NCBI GenBank assembly: GCA_964484465.1
Contig: CAZAFL010000017.1
Location: 3,628 to 67,627 of the forward strand
DNA length: 64,000 nucleotides
Reading direction: 5' to 3'
Source: CAZAFL01 sp964484465
GTDB taxonomy: Bacteria; Bacteroidota; Ignavibacteria; UBA10030; SZUA-254
Shown: positions 26,592-35,380 of the stretch, piece by piece
Position numbering within the stretch: position 1 is the stretch's first letter
Layout: each line of letters opens with the position of its first letter
Position numbers and translations under genes: made by a program
Notes under the pieces: generated by a model
The model's input: only the letters and a program-made list of their open reading frames with translations
Told to the model about the DNA's origin: nothing
The model's database searches: none

Positions 26592-28147
26592 TGAATTCTC
26601 TTCTCACCTATATCATCTTTCTTCCGCTCATCGGCTGCATTCCTCTCCTAGTGTTACGACGAGAACACGTCCAACAGGTCAAGCTTGTTGGCTTAGTCGT
26701 GAGTATAGTTACGTTTATCGCCTCGTTGGTCCTCTATTTCAATTTCGACGCTACAAAAGGAGAGATGCAATTTCACCACGTCATTCCGTGGATTCCTTCG
26801 CTGAACATCTCTTATCATGTCGGTGTTGACGGATTATCGCTGTTGCTTGTTCTGCTGACGGCATTCCTGACCCCCATTGCCATGCTTTCGTCATGGAAAA
26901 GTGTCGAACATCGAGTCAAGGAATATACCTCCATGATATTGCTTCTTGAGACGGGCATGCTTGGCGTTTTTTGCTCGCTTGACCTGTTTCTCTTCTACAT
27001 TTTTTGGGAAGCTATGCTGATACCGATGTATTTTATCATCGGTATCTGGGGCGGGGGAAACAGAATATATGCAGCGACGAAATTTTTTGTCTACACAATG
27101 TTCGGTAGCCTTTTGATGCTGGTGGCTATTATCGGGGCGGGATATTACGCTTCTACGCTCCCGAATGGACAATTCACGACGGACCTGCTTCAATTATATA
27201 TCCTGATACCGCAAATTCCTCCAGCAGTTCAAATATGGATGTTCCTTGCGTTCACGCTGAGTTTCGCCATCAAGGTGCCGTTGTTCCCATTTCATACGTG
27301 GTTGCCAGATGCCCATGTGGAAGCACCCACCGCCGGAAGTGTAATACTTGCCGGGGTGCTGCTGAAAATGGGAACGTATGGGTTATTACGGTTCTCTCTT
27401 CCATTATTTCCCAGCGCAGCAATGATCTTTACGCCATATCTTGCTGCTCTCGCTGTGATCGGCATTATCTATGGTGCGCTTGTTTCCATGGTACAGACAG
27501 ATATAAAAAAACTTGTCGCATATTCTTCAGTCAGCCATTTGGGATTCGTTGTCCTCGGTATTCTTGCTCTGACAGAAGAAGGGATACAAGGAAGTATTAT
27601 CCAGATGGTGAACCATGGACTCTCCACAGGGGCGTTGTTTTTGATTGTTGGGATGATTTATGACCGCAGGCATACACGGTTGATTTCTGAATTCGGAGGC
27701 CTTGCGAAAATAATGCCGTTGCTGGCAACGTTCTTTATGATTGTTTCTCTTTCATCGATTGGCCTTCCCGGACTTAACGGTTTCATTGGAGAGTTTTTGA
27801 TTTTACTTGGCGCATTTCGTTCGCCGCTTTTGAATCCCTGGTTCGTTGTATTGGCGTCCACCGGGGTCATTCTCGCTGCAGTGTACATATTGTGGATGTA
27901 TCAGCGGGTCATTTTCGGAAAAATTGTGAAACCGGAAAATCAGAACCTTCCCGACCTTTCCAAAAGAGAAATCGCAGTACTTGTTCCGGTCATTCTCTTT
28001 ATTTTATGGATAGGTGTGTATCCGAACACCTTCCTCAGGCAGTCTGCCGCGTCTACAAAGCACATCATCATGACCGTTCGTGCCGGCGTTTCACCATACG
28101 TTAGTTCAACCCAGGTCAATGCGGGCGCACAACAGTCACAGAATTGA
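26591..28147 (+). CDS. nuoM: NADH-quinone oxidoreductase subunit M
   Basis: Antiporter-like proton-pumping subunit (518 aa, 14 helices). It carries the glutamate-bearing FYIFWEAMLIPMYF and the lysine helix AFTLSFAIKVPLFPFHTWLPDAHVEAPT, and closes with a polar tail. Translation is coupled to nuoL through TAATG. The 284-nt gap to nuoN is unusual for this otherwise overlapping set. Confidence 0.95.
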   Translation: MNSLLTYIIFLPLIGCIPLLVLRREHVQQVKLVGLVVSIVTFIASLVLYFNFDATKGEMQFHHVIPWIPSLNISYHVGVDGLSLLLVLLTAFLTPIAMLSSWKSVEHRVKEYTSMILLLETGMLGVFCSLDLFLFYIFWEAMLIPMYFIIGIWGGGNRIYAATKFFVYTMFGSLLMLVAIIGAGYYASTLPNGQFTTDLLQLYILIPQIPPAVQIWMFLAFTLSFAIKVPLFPFHTWLPDAHVEAPTAGSVILAGVLLKMGTYGLLRFSLPLFPSAAMIFTPYLAALAVIGIIYGALVSMVQTDIKKLVAYSSVSHLGFVVLGILALTEEGIQGSIIQMVNHGLSTGALFLIVGMIYDRRHTRLISEFGGLAKIMPLLATFFMIVSLSSIGLPGLNGFIGEFLILLGAFRSPLLNPWFVVLASTGVILAAVYILWMYQRVIFGKIVKPENQNLPDLSKREIAVLVPVILFILWIGVYPNTFLRQSAASTKHIIMTVRAGVSPYVSSTQVNAGAQQSQN

Positions 28148-28305
28148 GCCGCTACTGCGGTAACTGTGGTATCGGCAACGGGCCGAAATTCCTGGTAAGA
28201 ACAATTGCTGAACAATATAATGCCGGTGCACCGACCTTTCTCGGCTTCATTTGTAAATATTCTTTGCCGATCCTTCTCCCGATATTTGGAATAGCATGGT
28301 GGTAG
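28144..28305 (+). CDS. Possible 53-residue membrane microprotein between nuoM and nuoN
   Basis: An open frame starting at a TTG that overlaps the nuoM stop runs to TAG at 28303. It begins with a zinc-ribbon-like CGNCG and ends with one strong hydrophobic segment finishing in two tryptophans. There is no ribosome site and no ATG. It may be a genuine small protein coupled to nuoM, the remnant of a transporter C-terminus, or chance. The rest of the gap (28306-28431) holds only a candidate promoter. Confidence 0.2.
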   Translation: MSRYCGNCGIGNGPKFLVRTIAEQYNAGAPTFLGFICKYSLPILLPIFGIAWW

Positions 28306-28361
28306 TTCCTCAGAATTTAGCGAATCGGTGAAGAAGGAACATTTATGCCTTGGTATTCTTT

Positions 28362-28390
28362 TTGTTTCTTTCTAAAAAAATTCATAATTT
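28362..28390 (+). promoter_or_regulatory. Candidate separate promoter for nuoN
   Basis: TTGTTT (28362-28367), 17 bp and TAATTT (28385-28390), 42 nt before the nuoN ATG in a very A/T-rich stretch. Chance occurrence in such sequence is not negligible. Confidence 0.3.
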
Positions 28391-28431
28391 GGTGCAATCT
28401 TTTGGATAGCCGCTAATTATCTCTTGTCTCA

Positions 28432-29850
28432 ATGAATCTGTTTGAAGTAACAGCTGCCGCTCCCATTATTATTATTACAGCTCTTTCCCTTATTATCCTC
28501 TTCATCGAGGCATTTTTGAAAAAAAGCGAAAAAGTAGCTTTCGTAATAAGCCTGATTGGCTTGACTCTCTGCATTCCTATATCGCTTGCAACTGCTGACC
28601 TCACAGGGACCGTATTTAATAAAATGATAAATGCGGGAGGGACTGGAAGTCTCTTTGCAGCATTGTTCTCTTCTGCCGCACTTTTGACAATCATTCTCTC
28701 GAGGGGATATTTACAGAAGGAACATGCCGGCGCCGGCGAGTTTTATTTACTCATCATTTTTTCAACACTGGGCATGATGCTGATGGCATCCGCCGCGGAC
28801 CTTATCGTGGCGTTTCTCGGGCTGGAGTTAATGTCTATTTGCCTTTACGTTCTTACCGGGTTTATGCGGACAAGAGAAGTTTCCAACGAATCGTCATTAA
28901 AATATTTTCTTATCGGTGCATTTGCCACAGGGTTTCTTCTTTATGGGATTGCCCTGATATATGGGGCGACTGGAACGACAAATATCCGGTATATGGTCAA
29001 CAATTTCTCAACCTACGTTTCACAGTCTTCATTATTTCTGGTCGGTGTAGGATTATTGATGGTGGGAATTGCATTTAAAGTCGGAGCGGTACCGTTTCAC
29101 ATGTGGATTCCTGATGTATATCAAGGTTCTCCAACAACTATATCAGGTTTCATGTCGACTGCCGCCAAAGCAGCAGCCTTTTCTGTCTTCCTTCTTGTCC
29201 TTGGGCATCCTTTTGAACATGCAGGCCGCATCAAAACTATTTTTGCGGTTATCTCTGCCATGTCGATGATTCTTGGAAATATCATAGCAATTTCTCAGAC
29301 AAACATTAAGCGAATGCTTGCCTACTCGAGTATCGCACATGCCGGTTATATGCTCGCTGGCTTGGCAGCCGCGAATCAGTTTGGACGGAGCGGAATCATC
29401 TTTTATTTGTCTGTGTATACATTTATGAATATCGGCGCGTTTGGAGTCATTTCGCTTCTCGAAAAAGAAGAGGAACAAAACCTCACGTTTGATGATTATG
29501 CGGGGTTGGGGACGAAGCGACCATTTATTGCTGCATTAATGGTGATATTCATGCTTTCTCTTGCAGGGATACCTCCCTTTGCAGGTTTTTTTGGAAAATA
29601 TTATGTATTCCTTGCGGCAATCAATGCTGACTTAACATGGCTTGCAATTATCGGTGTTCTTATGAGCGTAGTTTCAGTGTATTATTACCTTCGGCTGGTC
29701 ATGATTATGTACTTCAGGGAAGGAGTATCGCATTTTGATGACCCGTTGCCGAAGAGTTCATTAGTAACGGTTGCATTTGCTGCATGTGTCGTTGTTGCAA
29801 TTGGTATCTTTCCCTCGTCTCTTCTTTCAATTATCAACAATTTCAGCTAA
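28432..29850 (+). CDS. nuoN: NADH-quinone oxidoreductase subunit N
   Basis: Third antiporter-like subunit of complex I (472 aa, 14 helices). Recognisable blocks are AFLGLELMSICLYVLTGF with the conserved glutamate, GVAFKVGAVPFHMWIPDVYQGSP-type lysine helix (here GIAFKVGAVPFHMW), TNIKRMLAYSSIAHAGYML and AGIPPFAGFFGKYY. It closes the nuoJKLMN block. The next gene begins 4 nt after the stop. Confidence 0.95.
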   Translation: MNLFEVTAAAPIIIITALSLIILFIEAFLKKSEKVAFVISLIGLTLCIPISLATADLTGTVFNKMINAGGTGSLFAALFSSAALLTIILSRGYLQKEHAGAGEFYLLIIFSTLGMMLMASAADLIVAFLGLELMSICLYVLTGFMRTREVSNESSLKYFLIGAFATGFLLYGIALIYGATGTTNIRYMVNNFSTYVSQSSLFLVGVGLLMVGIAFKVGAVPFHMWIPDVYQGSPTTISGFMSTAAKAAAFSVFLLVLGHPFEHAGRIKTIFAVISAMSMILGNIIAISQTNIKRMLAYSSIAHAGYMLAGLAAANQFGRSGIIFYLSVYTFMNIGAFGVISLLEKEEEQNLTFDDYAGLGTKRPFIAALMVIFMLSLAGIPPFAGFFGKYYVFLAAINADLTWLAIIGVLMSVVSVYYYLRLVMIMYFREGVSHFDDPLPKSSLVTVAFAACVVVAIGIFPSSLLSIINNFS

Positions 29851-29854
29851 TGCT

Positions 29855-31435
29855 GTGGAGATTTCCGTAACTACAGCTGAAATGCGGGCTTACGATAAGT
29901 ACGCAATAGAGAAGCTCAAAATCCCCGGGTTAGTTTTAATGGAAAATGCAGGACGAAGTGTTGCGGAAGCAATTCTACGACATTACGGTCCGGTAAAAGA
30001 GAAATCAGTACTCATCTTTTGCGGAAAGGGAAATAACGGGGGAGATGGCTTTGTTGCCGCCCGCTATCTTCATAATCGTGGTGCAAATATAACAATTGCG
30101 TTGACCGGAAAAAAGAGTCAGCTCAAAGGTGATGCACGGACGAATTATGAGATTTTAAGGGAATTAGTAAAAAATGTTCGAAGACCTTCTGTGCTCCGGA
30201 TCGTTGAGTTACAATCAAGGAGGATATTAAGTATGCTCCCACAACCCCAAATTATTGTGGATGCCATTTTCGGCACGGGGTTTTCAGGTGAAGTAGGTGG
30301 ATTAGTAAAGGATGTTATAGGTTGGATTAACAAGTCCAAGGCATGGAAAATATCGATCGACGTGCCCTCGGGAGTCGGTTCCAATAATGGAGATATAACC
30401 CGTCACGTAGTGAAGGCTGATTTATGTATAACGCTTGGCTTTAATAAAAATGATTTATTTGTTGGAAATACAATAAGTTATACTAATAAGTTGGAGGTAG
30501 TTGATATCGAATTACCGAATCAGGTCTTGAAAGCCAAACCTCCTAAAACATATATTGTCTCAATGAATGATGTTCGTATCAAACTTCCAGTACGCTCCTT
30601 GAACGCTCATAAGCACAGCGTCGGAAAGGTGTTTATTCTTGCGGGAGCACGAGGATTCGCGGGAGCAGCAATAATGGCCTCAACTGCGGGGATGAAGGCA
30701 GGAGCTGGCTCCGTTGTTCTGGGGGTACCTTATTCAGTGTATCCCATTGTAGCTAAAAAAATGATAGAAATTATGGTTGAACCCCTGCAAGAAACCTCTG
30801 ATGGAACGCTCGGGTTGGCATCCATCAAAAAAATCAGGGAATTTGTTGATTGGGCAGATGTTATAATCGTCGGACCGGGATTATCACGCCATGCGGAAAC
30901 GCAAAAAGTGGTCTGCAAAATCGTCACTGAAGTCACCAAATCGACCATCATCGATGCTGATGGCCTGAATGCCCTTGCAGCAAATATTTCTGCTCTGAAG
31001 CGTCATAAGAGCAAACATCTCATATTAACTCCTCACACCGGAGAGTTTTCGCGTCTCTCAAAGCTTTCGATAACCGAAATTGAAAATAACCGCATCGAAG
31101 TGGCGAGGGAATTTGCAAAAAAATTTCGTCTCACCCTTGTTCTTAAAGGATCCCCCACGGTGACGGCTTCCGGTAACGGCGAGGTCTTTATTAATTCGAC
31201 GGGTAATCCGGGGATGGCTACGGCGGGTTCCGGTGATGTATTAACCGGTCTTATCGGAGGTCTATTTGCACAAAAAATGCAACAAACTGAGGCGGCTTAT
31301 TCAGGTGCATTTCTTCATGGTCGCGCGGGTGATCTTGCAAAAATCAAATTTGGAGAAAAAAGTATGATGGCGATGGATATCCTGCGATTCATTCCTGCAG
31401 CGATTCAAGAAACTGAACAGCAAATTTCCTTGTGA
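29855..31435 (+). CDS. nnrDE: Bifunctional NAD(P)H-hydrate epimerase / ADP-dependent dehydratase
   Basis: Repairs NADHX and NADPHX, damaged cofactors formed in part by NADH-using enzymes (526 aa). The N-terminal YjeF_N epimerase (1-225) has LVLMENAGRSVA, FCGKGNNGGDGFVAARYL and the DAIFGTGFSG block. The C-terminal ribokinase-like dehydratase (about 240-526) has GPGLSRH, TPHTGEFSRL, LKGSPT and NPGMATAGSGDVLTG. The open frame runs far back into nuoN. GTG at 29855 gives MEISVTTAEMRAYDKYAI, which fits the family start and sits 4 nt after nuoN. Confidence 0.93.
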   Translation: MEISVTTAEMRAYDKYAIEKLKIPGLVLMENAGRSVAEAILRHYGPVKEKSVLIFCGKGNNGGDGFVAARYLHNRGANITIALTGKKSQLKGDARTNYEILRELVKNVRRPSVLRIVELQSRRILSMLPQPQIIVDAIFGTGFSGEVGGLVKDVIGWINKSKAWKISIDVPSGVGSNNGDITRHVVKADLCITLGFNKNDLFVGNTISYTNKLEVVDIELPNQVLKAKPPKTYIVSMNDVRIKLPVRSLNAHKHSVGKVFILAGARGFAGAAIMASTAGMKAGAGSVVLGVPYSVYPIVAKKMIEIMVEPLQETSDGTLGLASIKKIREFVDWADVIIVGPGLSRHAETQKVVCKIVTEVTKSTIIDADGLNALAANISALKRHKSKHLILTPHTGEFSRLSKLSITEIENNRIEVAREFAKKFRLTLVLKGSPTVTASGNGEVFINSTGNPGMATAGSGDVLTGLIGGLFAQKMQQTEAAYSGAFLHGRAGDLAKIKFGEKSMMAMDILRFIPAAIQETEQQISL

Positions 31436-31842
31436 ACGGGCGTTTATCTCATTTTTTTCGATACCGATTTCCCGCCATTCTTTGGGCGATTGTCATTTTT
31501 ATCGCTTCATCAATTCCCGGCGCGAAACTACCGAAAATCGCTCACCTGATAAACGATAAAATCATTCACATTTCCATTTTTTTTATCCTTGGAGTACTTG
31601 TTTACCGCGCGTTGGAGCCACCGGTGAGGGAGGATAAATTTGACTGGCGTCGCCTTTTTATTTCCATTGTTGCGGTCGTGCTCTATGGCGTCACAGATGA
31701 ATTCCACCAGTATTTTGTCCCAGGACGCAGTGTCGACATCCTCGATGCTTCAGCAGATACAGCCGGAGGAATCTTAGCTGCGTTGGCTATTTATTTAAAT
31801 TTTCGTTGGAAAATGAAAAAACTTTCCATCAGGCATCAGTAG
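31432..31842 (+). CDS. VanZ-like family membrane protein
   Basis: 136 aa with four predicted membrane helices. The family pattern is visible: an N-terminal helix, SSIPG after helix 1, NDKIIHISIFFILGVLVYRAL and the DEFHQYFVPGRSVDILDASADTAGGILAA block. VanZ-like proteins are widespread and most have no known job; teicoplanin resistance applies only to VanZ itself. GTG at 31432 overlaps the nnrDE stop (GTGA), showing translational coupling. Confidence 0.88.
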   Translation: MNGRLSHFFRYRFPAILWAIVIFIASSIPGAKLPKIAHLINDKIIHISIFFILGVLVYRALEPPVREDKFDWRRLFISIVAVVLYGVTDEFHQYFVPGRSVDILDASADTAGGILAALAIYLNFRWKMKKLSIRHQ

Positions 31843-31896
31843 CAAGACTTTGCGTCAACACTTTTCCTATTGTCTCATTTTTTCAATCCGGGATTT

Positions 31897-31925
31897 TTGC
31901 TTTTTCTGCCGGAATTGACTAATTT
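31897..31925 (+). promoter_or_regulatory. Candidate promoter for tgt
   Basis: TTGCTT (31897-31902), 17 bp and TAATTT (31920-31925). The tgt ATG is at 31935, so a start 6-8 nt after the -10 element would give an almost leaderless mRNA. This is consistent with no ribosome site being visible. Confidence 0.3.
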
Positions 31926-31934
31926 TCTTAATTA

Positions 31935-33068
31935 ATGAAATTTCAAATTCGAAATATTGATGGAAACGCCCGCGCCGGCGAGATTACCACAGATCATGGC
32001 ATATTTGAAACACCGGCATTTATGCCAGTCGGCACTCAGGGGACGGTGAAAGCAGTTTCACAACGGGAATTGCGGGAAGTCGGGGCACAAATCATTCTCT
32101 CGAATACTTACCACCTTTATTTACGACCCGGTATGGAAATTCTCAGTGATGCGGGAGGATTGCATCGATTTATGAGTTGGTCAGGGCCGATACTTACTGA
32201 CAGCGGTGGTTATCAGGTGTTCAGCCTGTCCACGTTGAGAAAAATTGAAGAAGAAGGAGTACAATTTCGGTCGCATCTCGATGGTTCACTTCATCTCTTC
32301 ACCCCGGAACGGATCGTTGATATACAGCGATCTATCGGTTCGGATATCATGATGGTTTTGGATGAATGCCCCCCCCACCCCTGTGAAAAAGAATATGCGC
32401 AGTCCTCAAACGAGCTGACGCTTCGGTGGGCAGAGCGTTGTCAGGAACAATTTAGAAATTCAGAACCAATGTACGGACATGCCCAGGCGTTATTTGCTAT
32501 TATACAGGGAAGTGTCTTCGAGGATATTCGTGAATATTCCGTCAATGCATTGAAGGATATGGAATTTGAAGGATATGCGATAGGAGGTTTGGCGGTCGGG
32601 GAACCGGTCGAGGAGATGTATCGGATTGTTTCATTATGCACCGAGCTCCTGCCCGCCGAAAAACCAAGATACCTGATGGGGGTCGGTACGCCGGAGAACA
32701 TCATTGAAGCAATTGAACAGGGAGTCGACATGTTTGATTGTGTGCTGCCTACCCGCAACGGACGAAATGCAATGTTGTTTACCCGCGAGGGGACACTGAC
32801 AATCACGAATGCCATCTACAAAAACGATTTCAATCCTATCGATGAGGCATGTACGTGCTATGTTTGCAGAAATTACACCCGCGCATATCTTCGCCACCTT
32901 TTTCAAGCGAAGGAAATTTTAGGTTTGCAACTGGCAACTCATCATAACCTGTATTTTTACCAGTGGCTCACTAAAGAGGCGCGCACTGCGATTAGAAGTA
33001 ATGTTTTTAGAAGCTGGAAAGAGGAACAATTAAATCTATTGAATCAGGAAGTACCTGGTTATTCCTAA
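31935..33068 (+). CDS. tgt: Queuine / preQ1 tRNA-guanine transglycosylase
   Basis: Exchanges G34 of GUN-anticodon tRNAs for preQ1 in queuosine synthesis (377 aa, TIM barrel). LTDSGGYQVFSLS (about 90-100) holds the general base aspartate. GGLAVGEP and GVDMFDCVLPTRNGRNA hold the nucleophile region. The zinc site is CTCYVCRNYTRAYLRH with a later histidine (THHNL). Followed after 20 nt by yajC, the common tgt-yajC pairing seen in many bacteria. Confidence 0.96.
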   Translation: MKFQIRNIDGNARAGEITTDHGIFETPAFMPVGTQGTVKAVSQRELREVGAQIILSNTYHLYLRPGMEILSDAGGLHRFMSWSGPILTDSGGYQVFSLSTLRKIEEEGVQFRSHLDGSLHLFTPERIVDIQRSIGSDIMMVLDECPPHPCEKEYAQSSNELTLRWAERCQEQFRNSEPMYGHAQALFAIIQGSVFEDIREYSVNALKDMEFEGYAIGGLAVGEPVEEMYRIVSLCTELLPAEKPRYLMGVGTPENIIEAIEQGVDMFDCVLPTRNGRNAMLFTREGTLTITNAIYKNDFNPIDEACTCYVCRNYTRAYLRHLFQAKEILGLQLATHHNLYFYQWLTKEARTAIRSNVFRSWKEEQLNLLNQEVPGYS

Positions 33069-33088
33069 TCATTACATTGGAGGGTCAT

Positions 33089-33430
33089 TTGAACATTTAT
33101 TATCTTATAGCAATGCAACCACAAGGGGGGGCAACTGGCGGAGGAGGAAGTTTATTAAGCACAGTTGTCATGTTCTCTCTGATTATCCTTATTTTCTATT
33201 TTATTATTTTACGGCCTCAACAAAAACGTCAAAAAGATAGGCAGAAGCTACTCGACAGCGTTCAAAAGGGAGATAAAGTTATCACGATTGGAGGAGTACA
33301 CGGTACGGTTGTCGGCATCGAAGAAAAAACTCTCCTCGTTCAAATAGCGGATAACGTCAAGGTCAAATATGAACGGTCGGCTATCTCGTCTATTAACAGG
33401 AGTGGTGAACCTGTCGTCAAAACCGATTGA
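33089..33430 (+). CDS. yajC: Sec translocase accessory subunit YajC
   Basis: 113 aa. One N-terminal membrane helix (about 24-44, VVMFSLIILIFYFIILRPQ) is followed by the cytosolic YajC domain (QKGDKVITIGGVHGTVVGIEEKTLLVQIADNVKVKYERSAI pattern). YajC associates with SecDF. There is no good ATG at the front. TTG at 33089 sits 5 nt after GGAGG (33079-33083) and is chosen; ATG at 33113 would also keep the helix, and another TTG lies at 33077. Confidence 0.88.
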   Translation: MNIYYLIAMQPQGGATGGGGSLLSTVVMFSLIILIFYFIILRPQQKRQKDRQKLLDSVQKGDKVITIGGVHGTVVGIEEKTLLVQIADNVKVKYERSAISSINRSGEPVVKTD

Positions 33431-33458
33431 ACAACGTTACCTTTAACCGAACATTCAT

Positions 33459-34685
33459 ATGAATAAAGATACTATCAAACTGAGCAGCGTTGAGCGTGCT
33501 GTTAATGATTTCCGGCAGGGGAAAGTTGTTATTGTTGTGGATGATGAGGACAGAGAAAATGAGGGGGATTTTGTTGTTGCTGCCGAGCAATGCACGCCCG
33601 ATGTGATTAATTTCATGGCGAAGCATGGACGGGGAATTATTTGCGCTGCCGTTACACCTCACAGGGCGAAGGAACTCGCTCTCGATATGATGGTGGACAG
33701 CAATACTTCGCTGCATGAGACCTCATTCACAGTTTCAGTCGATTTTATCCACGGCACAAAGACCGGTGTATCTGCGTTTGACCGTTCTGCTACTGTTCGT
33801 TCATTAATTGATGCGAAGACAAAGCCAAGCGACCTTGCTCGCCCAGGACATATTTTTCCTTTGCGCGCCATGGATGGCGGCGTATTGCGTCGCGCTGGTC
33901 ATACTGAAGCAGTTATCGACCTTTGTAAATTAGCCGGTATTTATCCATGTGGCGTCCTTTGTGAGATAATGAATGAAGATGGTACGATGGCGAGGATTCC
34001 GGAACTTCGGCAAATAGCCGACCGGTTCGATCTGCACATCATCAGCGTAAAAGACCTGATTGAGTACCGGATGCAGCGGGAAAAATTGGTTCAGTGCATT
34101 GTTACCACAATGCTCCCAACGAAATACGGTACGTTTAATATCAATGTGTACAGAAGTGAAACTGACAGCAAAGAACACGTAGCCCTTGTCAAAGGTGAGG
34201 TACACCCTGAGAAACCAGTTCTTGTCCGTGTTCACTCGGAATGTTTAACAGGAGATGTATTTGGGTCCATGCGTTGCGATTGTAACGATCAGCTCAACGC
34301 TTCGTTGAGAATGGTGGAAAAGGAAGGTTGCGGTGTCGTTCTCTATATGCGGCAGGAAGGCCGTGGGATCGGTCTGGCGAACAAGTTAAAAGCCTACAAG
34401 CTTCAGGATGAAGGATTGGACACTGTAGAGGCAAACGAGAAACTTGGGTTTCGGCCTGACTTGCGCGATTATGGTATTGGAGCTCAAATACTCCGCGACC
34501 TGGGAGTTGGGAAAATCCGCCTCCTGACCAACAACCCCAAAAAAGTTATCGGTCTCCATGGCTATGGTCTCGAGATTGTCGAGCGTGTTGCCATTGAAGC
34601 AGAACCTCACGAAATTAATGAAAAGTATCTTAAAACTAAGCGAGATAAGATGGGGCATCTTATACTTGTTGACAAGAAAAAATAG
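33459..34685 (+). CDS. ribBA: Bifunctional 3,4-dihydroxy-2-butanone-4-phosphate synthase / GTP cyclohydrolase II
   Basis: Supplies both precursors of riboflavin (408 aa). The N-terminal RibB domain (1-205) has DDEDRENEGDF and the RAGHTEA block. The C-terminal RibA domain (about 210-408) has zinc cysteines Cys262, Cys273 and Cys275 (SECLTGD, MRCDCND), the RQEGRGIGL catalytic motif and LLTNNPKK. Both active sites look intact. No FMN riboswitch is recognisable in the 28-nt gap upstream. It lies 28 nt after yajC and may be part of the tgt transcript. Confidence 0.95.
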   Translation: MNKDTIKLSSVERAVNDFRQGKVVIVVDDEDRENEGDFVVAAEQCTPDVINFMAKHGRGIICAAVTPHRAKELALDMMVDSNTSLHETSFTVSVDFIHGTKTGVSAFDRSATVRSLIDAKTKPSDLARPGHIFPLRAMDGGVLRRAGHTEAVIDLCKLAGIYPCGVLCEIMNEDGTMARIPELRQIADRFDLHIISVKDLIEYRMQREKLVQCIVTTMLPTKYGTFNINVYRSETDSKEHVALVKGEVHPEKPVLVRVHSECLTGDVFGSMRCDCNDQLNASLRMVEKEGCGVVLYMRQEGRGIGLANKLKAYKLQDEGLDTVEANEKLGFRPDLRDYGIGAQILRDLGVGKIRLLTNNPKKVIGLHGYGLEIVERVAIEAEPHEINEKYLKTKRDKMGHLILVDKKK

Positions 34686-34698
34686 TAGCATTTTTTCC

Positions 34699-34727
34699 TT
34701 GCTTTTGTAAAAGCGGTATTGTAGATT
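34699..34727 (+). promoter_or_regulatory. Candidate greA promoter
   Basis: TTGCTT (34699-34704), 17 bp and TAGATT (34722-34727) lie between ribBA and the hairpin at 34747. If used, transcription would begin near 34735 and the hairpin would be inside the greA leader. Confidence 0.35.
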
Positions 34728-34746
34728 ATTTACAGATACGTATTCA

Positions 34747-34780
34747 GCCACCACTCAACTGGGTGATGGCTTTTCTTTTT
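34747..34780 (+). terminator. Hairpin with T-run: ribBA terminator or greA leader attenuator
   Basis: GCCA-c-CAC (34747-34754) pairs with GTG-a-TGGC (34763-34770) with one internal mismatch, followed by TTTTCTTTTT (34771-34780). It lies downstream of a candidate promoter and 39 nt before greA, so it could act either as terminator of ribBA or as attenuator of greA. Confidence 0.6.
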
Positions 34781-34818
34781 ATCGTTCAGGAACTGAAAAT
34801 GGCCGGTTGATATTCCAA

Positions 34819-35310
34819 ATGGGAGAAACCAATAAAAATAACGGGGTGGTCTATTTAACCCGGGAGCGGCTTGTCGAGCTGGAACAGGAACTCCATGACC
34901 TCAGGATAAAAGGGAGAACAGAAATCGCTCAGAAAATAGCAGAAGCGAGGAGTCACGGAGACCTCTCAGAGAATGCAGAATATGATGCTGCAAAAGAAGA
35001 GCAGCAGCATCTCGAACTGCGTATAGCTAAACTTGAGCAGACATTATCCCGTGCGCGAATCATCGAAAGCAAAGAACTCCCGAATGATAAAATATATATT
35101 CTCTCGAAGGTTACTCTCAAAGATTTGAAAACGAACGAGGAGGTCCATTATTTGCTTGTCTCGCCGGAGGAAGCTGATTTCGAGCAAAACAAAATCTCGG
35201 TCACCTCGCCTATTGGCAGAGGTCTGCTAGGGAAAGTCAAAGGCGATGTACTGAAAGTGGTTGCCCCTGCTGGAACTCTTGAGTATAAAATACTTGAGAT
35301 TTCCCGTTAG
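34819..35310 (+). CDS. greA: Transcript cleavage factor GreA
   Basis: Rescues backtracked RNA polymerase by stimulating transcript cleavage (163 aa). The N-terminal coiled coil (about 10-85) carries the acidic tip in HGDLSENAEYDAAKEEQ. The C-terminal FKBP-like domain includes SPIGRGLLGKVKGD. ATG at 34819 is chosen; the in-frame TTG at 34807 adds four residues. A three-codon frame (ATG GCC GGT TGA, 34799-34810) with its own AGGA site lies directly upstream, while greA itself has no ribosome site. Confidence 0.94.
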   Translation: MGETNKNNGVVYLTRERLVELEQELHDLRIKGRTEIAQKIAEARSHGDLSENAEYDAAKEEQQHLELRIAKLEQTLSRARIIESKELPNDKIYILSKVTLKDLKTNEEVHYLLVSPEEADFEQNKISVTSPIGRGLLGKVKGDVLKVVAPAGTLEYKILEISR

Positions 35311-35380
35311 TAGAATATTGTTATATAGTTATTCCGCGTTGTAATTCTTGTAATCTTTCATACCTGCTGTTCACCGATGC

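Noticed and set aside
31432..31842. Glycopeptide resistance gene vanZ
   Set aside because: Only the general VanZ-like fold is present, with no van cluster; most such proteins are unrelated to resistance.
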